From assembly GCA_947044365.1 (NCBI GenBank), contig OX345646.1:1848001-1912000 (forward strand): 64,000 nt of DNA, given 5' to 3'. Positions 44,065 through 50,412 of the stretch are shown piece after piece (the first letter of the stretch is position 1; every line of letters begins with the position of its first letter). A program made the position numbers and the translations under genes. The DNA comes from Petrosia ficiformis (lineage: Eukaryota > Porifera > Demospongiae > Haplosclerida > Petrosiidae). Below the pieces are notes generated by a model, which had not been told where the DNA came from, ran no database searches, and saw nothing but the letters and a program-made list of their open reading frames with translations.

Positions 44065-46541
44065 CATACATACATATACCAACACACACACACAAAATAC
44101 ATATACATTGTTGTGCATCACAATTATGATTTTTTTTATTATATAGAGCAATTTTGACAATCTGGTTTACTGGTAAGATAATCAAGAGATTTTTTAGTGT
44201 TTTACCGGATTCACAAAGTGCTAGATTGTCAGCAAAAAGTTTTTTGAAATTGGTATCACAACCTGCAGCTGTGGAAAATCTTGAAGATGGCATCACTCCT
44301 GTAAGTTAATTATGAGATAATCAAAAGGGTTTTGCCCTCTTGAAAACATTTTGCCTATTGGTAAACTTCAATTTTGAAAACTTTGAGAATCAAAAAAGTT
44401 GCAAAAAATTTTTTTACTAAGCATGCCAGATGAGCATAATTAAATACTTTGAGCACACCTAATGAATGTTAATGATTGACCTTGTGAAATGTTTAGTTCC
44501 CCCAAGGCCATTGTCTTCCACTGTCTATGGTTGCAGTGCTTGAAGTCTTACTTCCTTTCTCATGGAAAGTCCCTAATACCTTTTAACATGCAGTTACATT
44601 CAGATTTATCACTGTTAGACTCCAGAAAGAGAGCAAATTAGCTTACAACACGCCAAACATGATAAATGTGTTTGCACAATGCACATGTGTAAAAATTGTA
44701 AATGTTGTGGCATCTGAAGCTTTGAAGGTTCCATCCCAGTCTTAATAGATGGATTAGTGTTTTTGATAAGCTTATATGGTGCACCACTGTCCCAAAGAGC
44801 TTCTTATTTAGCACTGCAGAGTTCTCTCTTTGGACCAGTGGCGCAGGTAATTATGATTATATTATCACTAACAGCATTAACTCTTTGTTAATTGGCTCAA
44901 GATGTATTACCAATGGCACATACACTATCCATTGTTGAGCCAATTTGGCCCATGCTTCAAAACCTATCAAAAACTCTTGAGGTGGATGAATAATAATACA
45001 CTTAACTTTAAACTGTTGCTCCACCTAATAATTCATTTAGTTGCCCTCACGTTCCTGTACAAAATGAATAAATAATGAGTTTAAAGGTAAACATTTAATT
45101 TTTAGTATTCAAGTTACTGATGTTTTCGTTCGTGATCACTTATAATTCATTATTTGTTTTTTCTTGTTAAATATATATAGGATGAAGTTAATGGAGATTT
45201 TAAGATCCAGCAACTTCATTTTGTGTATTCATCTCGTCCTGAGGTAACTGTATTGAACAATGTGGATGTATCAGTTTCAGCAGGACATACACTAGCTCTA
45301 GTTGGACACAGTGGTTCTGGCAAGAGTACTATCATCTCTCTAACTGAGCGATTTTATGATCCAACAACTGGAAGTATACTTCTTGATGGACATAATCTTC
45401 ATGATTTAAACCTTGCTTGGCTTCGTAGCCAGATCAGTCTAGTTTCTCAAGAACCAGTGCTGTTTGATATGTCCATAGCAGATAACATTCGATATGGAGC
45501 AAACTTTAGAGAAGTCACGGATGATGAAGTAGTGGAAGCTGCTAAATCTGCCAATATACACAAATTCATTCAGTCTCTACCTCAGGTTAGTAATGAATTA
45601 GTGTGATTATCTTACAATCATTACTATAAACTATTATTTATAACTAAAGCCCTTTTTAGTAAGCTTTTCGTTACATGACTATATTGCTGGTATAATTATT
45701 GCTGAAAATGATGCATCGATGTGGAATAATAATAATAATAATTTTAGCTATAATAATTATAATTATTGATAAAATTAATTTGACAAAAGTCCCAAAGTTA
45801 AATTCATCAATAATTGTGAGTCAATGTAATATTTGACCCCCTGCTATTTGATTGGGACTTCAAATGTTATTCCGCATCCCTCTTATGTACATGATTAAAG
45901 ATCTAAGTGGAGCAAAACTCAGACTACATCGACCAATAGTTAGACTGTATGTAGTGCTGGGATATCATATCACTTGTGGAAAACAGTTGTTATCTTTCCC
46001 ATACCACTAGTAGAGAAGAAAATTAAAGGTGTACAAGAATGACATACATGTATTTTCCTGCCAATAAAGGCTCTTTTATTTAGTTAACTAAAACTAAAAC
46101 TTTTTAGTAAGCATTACCTATTTAGTTAACTAATATAATTAAAAATGGTCACTACTCTCAAACTAAACACCACTCCTATCAATCTATACACAGGGATACA
46201 ATACTAATGTAGGTTTAAAAGGAACACAATTGAGTGGAGGTCAGAAACAACGAGTAGCCATTGCACGAGCCCTAGTACGAGATCCCAAGATCCTTCTTCT
46301 GGATGAAGCTACATCTGCCCTAGACACAGAGAGTGAGAAAATTGTTCAGGATGCTCTAGACAAAGCAAAGGAAGGTCGTACTACCATTATCATTGCTCAT
46401 CGACTATCTACCATCTATAACTCGGACTGCATTGTTGTTCTTCATAACGGTTCAGTGATTGAACAAGGAACACATGCTGAGTTATTGGCTCGTCAAGGAC
46501 TTTACTATTTCATGAATAACATACAGAAACAAGAGACATAA
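19807..46541 (+). CDS. ABCB1: P-glycoprotein-type full ABC transporter (ABCB1/4/11-like), complete, 19 exons
   Basis: Predicted plasma-membrane ATP-driven exporter of hydrophobic compounds. Exons: 19807-19865, 24124-24181, 24250-24878, 25919-26090, 26263-26387, 27305-27421, 29658-29712, 29999-30112, 31496-31732, 33165-33735, 34915-35021, 36940-37161, 41125-41229, 41870-42031, 42697-43001, 43296-43451, 44147-44300, 45181-45585, 46194-46541. All phases match: 4101 nt, 1366 residues. TMD1 is about residues 40-430, with an enlarged glycosylated first outer loop. NBD1 has Walker [10 protein letters not shown] (499-507), Q-loop VVSQEP, LSGGQ (603), Walker [13 protein letters not shown] (623) and H-loop His 659. 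An acidic linker (about 700-790) leads to TMD2. NBD2 has GHSGSGKST (1158-1166), LSGGQ (1264), ILLLDE (1284) and His 1320. Both ATP sites keep all catalytic motifs. The ATG at 19807 (AGAAATGG context) is chosen; no upstream in-frame ATG is seen. The linker donor (GTCAGG after 33735) is the weakest call, but skipping it would hit a stop at 33752. Confidence 0.93.
20056..23440. other. ABC transporter intron 1, mostly unique AT-rich DNA
   Basis: Holds a fragment related to 25500 (cttcccgaagggggagggtc, 21790), a 66-bp tandem repeat (22387-22556) and a fragment of the CCCTATGATTGC family (23010-23182). The minus-strand ORF at 21520-21780 is repeat-derived. No gene recognised. Confidence 0.55.
22387..22556 (+). 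repeat. Tandem repeat, about 66 bp, 2.6 copies
   Basis: Units begin aactatacactatagtacat and include ttattgagttacagtataat. The same sequence forms the right part of the element at 30143-30365. Confidence 0.85.
23447..23655. mobile_element. 209-bp inverted-repeat element with 9-bp target duplication
   Basis: AATCATCAG occurs directly on both sides (23438-23446 and 23656-23664). Ends are tagtctcgtccccagactgc and cgtggcagtctggg, which pair as inverted repeats, the right one about 10 bp shorter. The interior has an inverted pair (gaacagttgcttcaaattct / agaatttgaagcaactgttc). A 9-bp duplication fits Mutator-like elements. Confidence 0.65.
23800..24022 (-). mobile_element. GGTCATTCAC-family element, inverted copy
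   Basis: Reverse complement of 30143-30365 over its full length: aaaggtcattcacatttacc at the right, actatacactataataaag at the left. Near the end of ABC transporter intron 1. Confidence 0.7.
25480..25605 (+). repeat. Two tandem 58-bp units
   Basis: agacagaccaaataattaca to gggttaataaa is repeated once, with the second unit one base longer. The minus-strand ORF at 25363-25620 only reflects this. ABC transporter intron 3. Confidence 0.9.
26868..27198. mobile_element. TGCTGTATTTAGG inverted-repeat element
   Basis: Ends gggctgtatttaggggggg and aatcctaaatacagcac are inverted repeats, with C-rich blocks gcccccccttgaac and ttgccccccct inside. No ORF. ABC transporter intron 5. Confidence 0.5.
27454..27590 (+). 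repeat. CTAT/AT microsatellite
   Basis: (TATC)5 followed by about 100 bp of TA-rich repeat, directly after ABC transporter exon 6. Confidence 0.95.
27700..28785 (-). pseudogene. Degenerate Crypton-like tyrosine recombinase (ZMYM/QRICH1-type, DUF3504-like)
   Basis: Read on the minus strand inside intron 6 of the ABC transporter. Consecutive blocks in differing frames resemble the recombinase-derived domain of metazoan Crypton/ZMYM/QRICH1 proteins: [20 protein letters not shown], then [56 protein letters not shown], and near the 3' end [18 protein letters not shown]. The last block corresponds to the conserved GHRS...Y motif that carries the nucleophilic Tyr; the Tyr is kept but the Arg is Leu. 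Several in-frame stops and frame changes separate the blocks, so it is not translatable as one protein. Family recognition rests on recalled motif patterns; a profile search against DUF3504 would settle it. Confidence 0.65.
30143..30365 (+). mobile_element. GGTCATTCAC-family element
   Basis: Left end aaaggtcattcacattcacc, interior caaatttcaatccattattt, right end taaactatacactatattac. Matches 23800-24022 inverted. ABC transporter intron 8. Confidence 0.7.
30400..30790 (+). repeat. TTTTAGTTAACTAAAA palindrome array
   Basis: About four tandem units of 75-80 bp, each with tagtttagttaactaaaagt and agaggttttagttatagtta. The same array is at 12259-12427 and 63663-63942; single motifs lie near 26740-26830, 41230-41460 and 46080-46140. 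Confidence 0.8.
32075..32620 (+). mobile_element. CCCTATGATTGC-family element interrupted by a hAT-like insertion
   Basis: Left part (gcgttcttttatgcaccacg, cttccttaactacgtataca, aagcagttataggaat) and right part (ataggaatggccctacgggt) form one element of the family at 39064, split at 32260 by the insertion at 32261-32590. ABC transporter intron 9. Confidence 0.65.
32261..32590. mobile_element. 330-bp hAT-like element, 8-bp target duplication
   Basis: ATAGGAAT is duplicated at 32253-32260 and 32591-32598. Inverted ends are cagggttctcgcc and aacgagaaccctg. An 8-bp duplication and CAGGG ends fit hAT. Inside are a GC-rich hairpin cgcgcgaagcgcgcg (near 32296-32312) and a short ORF from 32396 starting [20 protein letters not shown], possibly the start of a lost transposase. 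Confidence 0.75.
32761..33117. mobile_element. AGAGGTGGAAATAA inverted-repeat element
   Basis: agaggtggaaataacagtcg at the left and cttatttccacctct at the right. The interior has tagtctgtttgtttgagcaa and ttgtcctagcaaatttatag. About 360 bp, no ORF, ABC transporter intron 9, ending 48 bp before exon 10. Confidence 0.6.
33843..34226 (+). mobile_element. CCCTATGATTGC-family element
   Basis: ccctatgactgctttgtggt at the left, gaaaaacaatcatagggatg at the right, interior gaactttaggaatatatttc and gtgccacgcccattaattga. ABC transporter intron 10. Confidence 0.7.
34365..34505 (+). mobile_element. GGTGTGGAAAC MITE, copy 1
   Basis: Ends aggtgtggaaacattgagcc and gctgtttccacatcac. The interior tactttgtatacagtttagt is shared with 37345-37500. 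Confidence 0.6.
35985..36293. mobile_element. Foldback element with arms of about 135 bp
   Basis: Left arm (agaataatagaaaacatttc ... acccctacataagtac) pairs with right arm (gtacttatgtagggtggtta ... acattattctt-type end) with scattered mismatches around a 40-bp centre. No ORF. ABC transporter intron 11. Confidence 0.7.
36327..36783. mobile_element. TATAGCGGGAAATTTT inverted-repeat element carrying the HIRAN-like ORF
   Basis: Ends gtaccaaatatatagcggga and tttcccgctatacggtac are inverted repeats with a matching GTACC border. The interior holds two further half-inverted blocks (tttcgtggggtttaattttc; ccacgaaaaacacgaacttt) and the 56-codon ORF at 36452-36622. Confidence 0.6.
36452..36622 (+). CDS. 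56-residue HIRAN-like ORF fragment inside a transposon
   Basis: ATG to TGA, 56 residues, in ABCB intron 11, lying within an element bounded by inverted repeats (36327-36783). The protein contains the pattern [33 protein letters not shown] and IVGHVP. This layout (G-x-HVY...IWTP, then CxRE, D-x-YAVA, and hydrophobic-GHVP) is, from memory, that of a HIRAN-like domain found in many copies in sponge and cnidarian genomes. The usual downstream RKIS-type extension is cut by the TGA right after GHVP, so this is probably a truncated capture. It lies antisense to nothing and has no visible introns. Whether it is expressed is unknown. Confidence 0.5.
   Translation: MATVSFNSCVRGHHVYKSIWTPFLEEQLSCQREHGNIEDLYAVAMIKDGVIVGHVP
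37345..37500 (+). mobile_element. GGTGTGGAAAC MITE, copy 2
   Basis: ggagtgtggaaatagtgagc at the left, gctgttttcacacccct at the right; same interior as 34365-34505. ABC transporter intron 12. Confidence 0.6.
38294..38922. mobile_element. TATAGCAGGTTATTTTCG inverted-repeat element
   Basis: tgtatagcaggttattttcg at the left and gaaaataacctgctatatat at the right; AT-rich, no recognisable ORF. ABC transporter intron 12. Confidence 0.6.
39064..39446 (+). mobile_element. CCCTATGATTGC-family element, near full length
   Basis: cctatgattgctttatattg at the left and gggaaagcaatcatagggat at the right; interior ttcaggaatatatttcaggt, cgccatgcccattaattgac, cttccttaactatgtataca. Directly followed by another copy at 39465. 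Confidence 0.75.
39465..39845 (+). mobile_element. CCCTATGATTGC-family element, adjacent second copy
   Basis: tccctatgattgtcttgtgg at the left, gggaaagcaatcatagggat at the right, same interior order as the copy at 39064. The two are in tandem orientation. Confidence 0.75.
40441..40664. mobile_element. GGCTGGTTCACAATATGAAG MITE, copy 1
   Basis: aggctggttcacaatatgaa at the left and the inverted attttgtgaaccagcctt at the right, TAA/TTAA-like borders. Interior palindromic blocks gcgttgcgt / acgcaacg. Nearly identical to 62580-62804. ABC transporter intron 12. Confidence 0.8.
42111..42193 (+). other. 83-nt imperfect hairpin
   Basis: 34-base arms (ctcaagtccaccatatacta... / ...tagtgtatagtgggcttaag) differ at six positions, three of which can still wobble-pair, around a 15-base loop. 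Size and mismatch pattern resemble a miRNA precursor, but a decayed MITE is equally possible. ABC transporter intron 14. Confidence 0.35.
42385..42601. mobile_element. TGTGACCTAATTTTT MITE
   Basis: tgtgacctaattttttaaaa at the left and ttttcaaaaattaggtcaca at the right; interior inverted pair around gtacaggaagcaatg / cattgacttcctgtac. Fragments of the same family lie near 11820-12000 and 57740-57900. It ends about 95 bp before ABC transporter exon 15. Confidence 0.7.
43801..44100 (+). repeat. (TACA)n microsatellite
   Basis: About 300 bp of tacatacataca with short CA runs, directly upstream of ABC transporter exon 17. ORFs on both strands here are artefacts of the repeat. Confidence 0.95.
44757..44976 (+). 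mobile_element. GATAAGCTT-family MITE, copy 4
   Basis: gtgtttttgataagcttata at the left and cttcaaaacctatcaaaaac at the right: the most complete copy in the window. ABC transporter intron 17. Confidence 0.7.
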
Positions 46542-47875
46542 GTTCATGGGATATGCCTCTTAAAGACCTTGTGTGGTACTTTAATTTTGTATTGATAATT
46601 TTGTGTGTGATAGGCTTTACATAATTTTGATTTGTGCTGAATTCAACTGCTATGCTAGGCTATTTTCTAAATCTGCAAATTTCTGTAACTCCAATCAATC
46701 AACTTGTTTTTGAATTATAAGAAAAACGTTCAAAAAACATTTCTGAACTAATTCACTCTGCTAGATGTTGTACATGTGAGTAAGATATACAATAAGAATA
46801 AGTAGAATGTTCTGAGAATCTATACACCACATAACAATGCCATAATTACAAAAAGTGTCTGAGAAGAGTATATAATGCCTGGCAAAAAAAATGGTGGACT
46901 TTCTGAATACGTGATGAGAAAGCACACAAATTGCGGACACTGAACTGTATTAGCCTCTCGTACGTTCCTACATAACTGATTTTAATCTGTTTAGAAAATG
47001 TTTAATCTATTTCTTAATTGCAGGATAACAATGTGACTTGACATATACCTAATGCTCACCTGACTGCTGAGTGTCTATTAGTTAGCTTTGTATAATTATT
47101 GGTATTTAAATATGTATGAATCTCTACAAATACAATAAAACTAAGTACACGCGTACGTAAAGTAAAGAAACGTTTCAAATTTTCACGTACTTTATGTGAT
47201 ATCAAATAGACATACCTTTTGCCAATTTTTTACTGCAGGCAGCTGTATACGTATGTATACACATCTATTTACTATAATTACAAAAAAAGGTTGATTCTTT
47301 TGCATTGGTGCCACGGGTTTCTTAACTGTAAGATAAAGCCACTTATATTATATTAATGGCTGTATTTTCTACTGAGTCCTTCCCATATTGTTCCAACTTC
47401 TTGACACCAGTTGCTTGTAACATATGGAACTGGGATGTAGAGCTTTATGTCATTCTTGATACAAACATTTCTGATCCATGTATGTTGAAACGGTGAATAA
47501 ACACAACAAAACATCCAATTTGTAATCTGGAACAGGAATGTAATTACTGTAAAGGTACCATACTCCAGACAATGGTCTTGAATAATTAAACACTGAAAGA
47601 ATTTTAGAATTTTACCGTCACAAGAGCCAAAAATTTTGGCCTTGTATGATAATTATAAAGTTCAAGAAAAAATGGCATTAAGTTGTCTCCTAGTGGACCA
47701 AATGTATATTATTATTAAACGTTTTGGTCTCGGATTTTAAAATATACATACACTCGATAACACTGAAGGTCAAATTTAAAGGGTGTGGAAACCTGATGTG
47801 TACTAATATTCATCAGATCTAGCTATGAATATTAGATAATTATTAGCCCACCACACCTAGATCTAAACTTGCAAA
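46542..47875. other. Spacer between ABC transporter and sulfatase
   Basis: 3' UTR and AT-rich unique DNA. No ORF, RNA gene or clear repeat seen; it must hold the sulfatase promoter, but no core motif can be asserted. Confidence 0.5.
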
Positions 47876-49408
47876 ATGTACAGCTTTGCAATTGTAATTC
47901 TTACTTTTCCCTTGTTGACTTGTGCTGTGGAGCAGCCTCTTCCAGCTGCAGGCAAGAAACCTCACCTTGTCTTTATGTTGGTAGATGACTGGGGTTGGGC
48001 TAATGTAGGCTACCATCGCAATCCTCCAACCAAAGAGGTTGTTACTCCTCACATTGATAGTCTAGTGAAAGAGGGGTTGGAGCTTGATCAACACTATGTC
48101 TACCAGTTCTGTTCACCATCTCGTTCGTGTCTCATGAGTGGAAGGCTACCTATTCATGTTAATGATCTAAATCTTGAACCGAATGTCTATAATCCCAATG
48201 ATCCAGTGTCAGGATTTGCAGGTATACCACGAAACATGACTGGATTAGCTACTAAGCTAGTACAAGCTGGCTATGCTGCACATCAGGTTGGAAAGTGGGA
48301 TGCTGGCATGGCAACACCAGACCATACTCCTAAAGGTCGAGGATTTCAGTCATCTTTTGGATACTTTCATCATGCCAATGACTTCTACACAGAAAAGGCT
48401 GGTGCTAAGTGTAATGGCACTATGATAACTGACTTGTGGGATTTTGATGCACCAGCAACAGGAGAGAATGGAACTATCTATGAAGAGGCTATGTTTAAGA
48501 AACACCTGCTCGATGTTGTTAACAATCATGATCCATCAATACCTCTCTTCCTATACTATGCTCCACATATAGTACATACACCTCTCCAAGTACCTGATGA
48601 CTATCTTAACAAATTCAAGTTCATTGATGATAAGGATCGTCAAATCTATCATGCCATGGTGAACTACCTAGATGATGTTGTGGGAGATCTAACGGATGCA
48701 CTCAAAAAACGAGGTCTTTGGGATGATCTTCTGTTTGTGACTAGTAGTGATAATGGTGGTCCAGAATACCCTGGAGGTGGAGCAAACAACTACCCGCTTA
48801 GAGGTGGCAAAATGACCAGCTGGCAAGGGGGGATTCGTGTCAATGCATTTGTATCAGGAGGTTTTCTTCCCGAGAATATGAGAGGCAAAAAGACTGATGG
48901 TTATGTCCATTTAGCTGACTGGTATGGTACATTCTGTGCACTTGCTGGTATAGATTCTACAGATGAACGGGCTGCCAAAGCAAACCTCCCACCTGTTGAC
49001 AGTTTAAATATGTGGCCATTCATCTCTGGCCTGGATTCCAAATCACCTCGCACAGATATTCCAGCAAACATAGAAACTTTGATTAGTGATGATTACAAAA
49101 TCATTTTGGGTGATGTTGAACAGGCTGGATGGACAGGACCTCAGTATCCTAATCTCACCAATCCAGCAGGAGGTATAAAAGCGGTAGAACACTGTGGTGA
49201 CACAGGCTGTCTGTATAACATCAAGAACGATCCAGAAGAGCGAGTCAACCTAGCATCCAAAATGCCTGATATGCTGAAAACTATGAGAAGCAAATTAGCC
49301 CAGTACCAGAAGGGCTATTTCAATCCCGAGCGTGGAAAGGCTTGGCCACATAGCTGTGAAGTGGCAAAAGATCACTATGGAGGCTATTGGGGACCATTTT
49401 TGCCATAG
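47876..49408 (+). CDS. Secreted/lysosomal arylsulfatase, ARSB-like, single exon
   Basis: Intact 510-residue ORF with no introns. Type I sulfatases hydrolyse sulfate esters of glycans or other substrates using formylglycine. Visible: an N-terminal hydrophobic signal peptide (about 1-17); metal-binding DDWGW (Asp37-Asp38); the formylglycine motif CSPSR (79-83, Cys79 the residue to be converted); GKWDAG (139-144); HIVHTPLQVP (His234); SSDNGG (Asp292, Asn293); and NYPLRGGKM (Lys312). Compared with human ARSB, the active-site Lys, second His, Asp-Asn and C-terminal Lys are kept, but the first active-site His (GKWH in ARSB) is Asp142 here. Several N-X-S/T sites occur. The ATG at 47876 directly precedes the signal peptide. 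An AATAAA signal lies at 49603-49608. It is downstream of ABCB (1.3 kb) on the same strand and convergent with the P450. Family certain; substrate unknown. Confidence 0.93.
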   Translation: MYSFAIVILTFPLLTCAVEQPLPAAGKKPHLVFMLVDDWGWANVGYHRNPPTKEVVTPHIDSLVKEGLELDQHYVYQFCSPSRSCLMSGRLPIHVNDLNLEPNVYNPNDPVSGFAGIPRNMTGLATKLVQAGYAAHQVGKWDAGMATPDHTPKGRGFQSSFGYFHHANDFYTEKAGAKCNGTMITDLWDFDAPATGENGTIYEEAMFKKHLLDVVNNHDPSIPLFLYYAPHIVHTPLQVPDDYLNKFKFIDDKDRQIYHAMVNYLDDVVGDLTDALKKRGLWDDLLFVTSSDNGGPEYPGGGANNYPLRGGKMTSWQGGIRVNAFVSGGFLPENMRGKKTDGYVHLADWYGTFCALAGIDSTDERAAKANLPPVDSLNMWPFISGLDSKSPRTDIPANIETLISDDYKIILGDVEQAGWTGPQYPNLTNPAGGIKAVEHCGDTGCLYNIKNDPEERVNLASKMPDMLKTMRSKLAQYQKGYFNPERGKAWPHSCEVAKDHYGGYWGPFLP

Positions 49409-49628
49409 TCCATTTGCCTGGTAATAACTAGTACTACTTTTAAGCACGCCTTTGCTGATTTACAATGTTATTATTCAGAATGTCAATTTATAGTTTTGTT
49501 CATATAGCTGCTGGTTGGCTAGCTACTACAAAAACAAACTTTAGCTCATATTACCTGCTGATATATAAAAGAAAAGTTTTATTATATTATATTATATTAA
49601 GAAATAAAATGTAGCTACAAATTAATGT

Positions 49629-49720
49629 AAATTATTCCTTTTCCCGACAAATTAAATTTTAGGTATGGACATTGTTATACTTATATACCTAAAATTTAAT
49701 GTCAGGAAAAGGAATAATTT
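49629..49720 (+). other. Long hairpin 1 between convergent genes
   Basis: Arms 49629-49666 and 49685-49720 (aaattattccttttcccgac... / ...gtcaggaaaaggaataattt) pair over about 36 bases with one substitution and a 2-base length difference; loop about 18. Could be a foldback transposon, or a double-stranded RNA source if transcribed in the sulfatase 3' region. Confidence 0.8.
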
Positions 49721-49739
49721 GTTACTAACATTAAGCGAC

Positions 49740-49853
49740 GATTAAGTTTTTTAGGTAAAGTATCACATTTCCAGGAAAAGGATTTTCAGTACTTATATAA
49801 CAATGTACAATCCTTTTCCTGGAAATGTGATACTTTACCTAAAAAACTTAATC
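49740..49853 (+). other. Long hairpin 2, perfect 45-bp arms
   Basis: Arms 49740-49784 and 49809-49853 are perfect inverted repeats (gattaagttttttaggtaaa...) around a 24-base loop. Loop sequence ataacaatgt is the complement of acattgttat in the loop of hairpin 1, 73 bp away, and both stems carry ccttttcc, so the two hairpins look related. Confidence 0.85.
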
Positions 49854-50412
49854 TTCGCTTGATATGGCACCAATTCAAGAATATTCAATAAAGTTCAACT
49901 TTGGCCCTTTTCCTGTTATTATGTCCTGGCCAATTTCTCAGAAAAAGTAGTATTATTTTTGCACTTTCTTCAAGAAGGAAAAAGAAATTCAATGAAGTTT
50001 GTATGGTCTGAGACGTTTTGGGGATTAAGCCCTAAAATTCCTACAATTCTCGGTGATAGTGAATGTGAACAGACTATAGTTTTTCATTGTAAAATCCTAA
50101 CGAAAACAGTGGATATGATGTATTATTATAAGGTAGGAAATTGGACACAAAAAAAAAATGTTTTTTGGGATGTAGAATTCCACATTTCAAAGTGATTTTA
50201 ACAACCAAAAAAATAAATGAATTTTGCATCCAGATTATTTTTCAGTTAAATCCTGAAATGCTAAGCTATATTTATAGTCAAACTCAATTATATTTTGGTA
50301 ATTAAAGCTCGGTCTGCTGAAACACAAACATAAAAATATCTGAATCAACAATTTCCAAAGTTTTTAATGAATCACAACATGGTACATTAACAAAAACCTA
50401 ATGGCAAATAAT

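Noticed and set aside
43710..44296. TACA-repeat ORFs on both strands, one overlapping ABCB exon 17
   Set aside because: Microsatellite translation; the overlapping part is the antisense of a real exon.
47843..48052. 69-residue minus-strand ORF over the sulfatase start
   Set aside because: Antisense shadow of the sulfatase signal peptide and DDWGW region.
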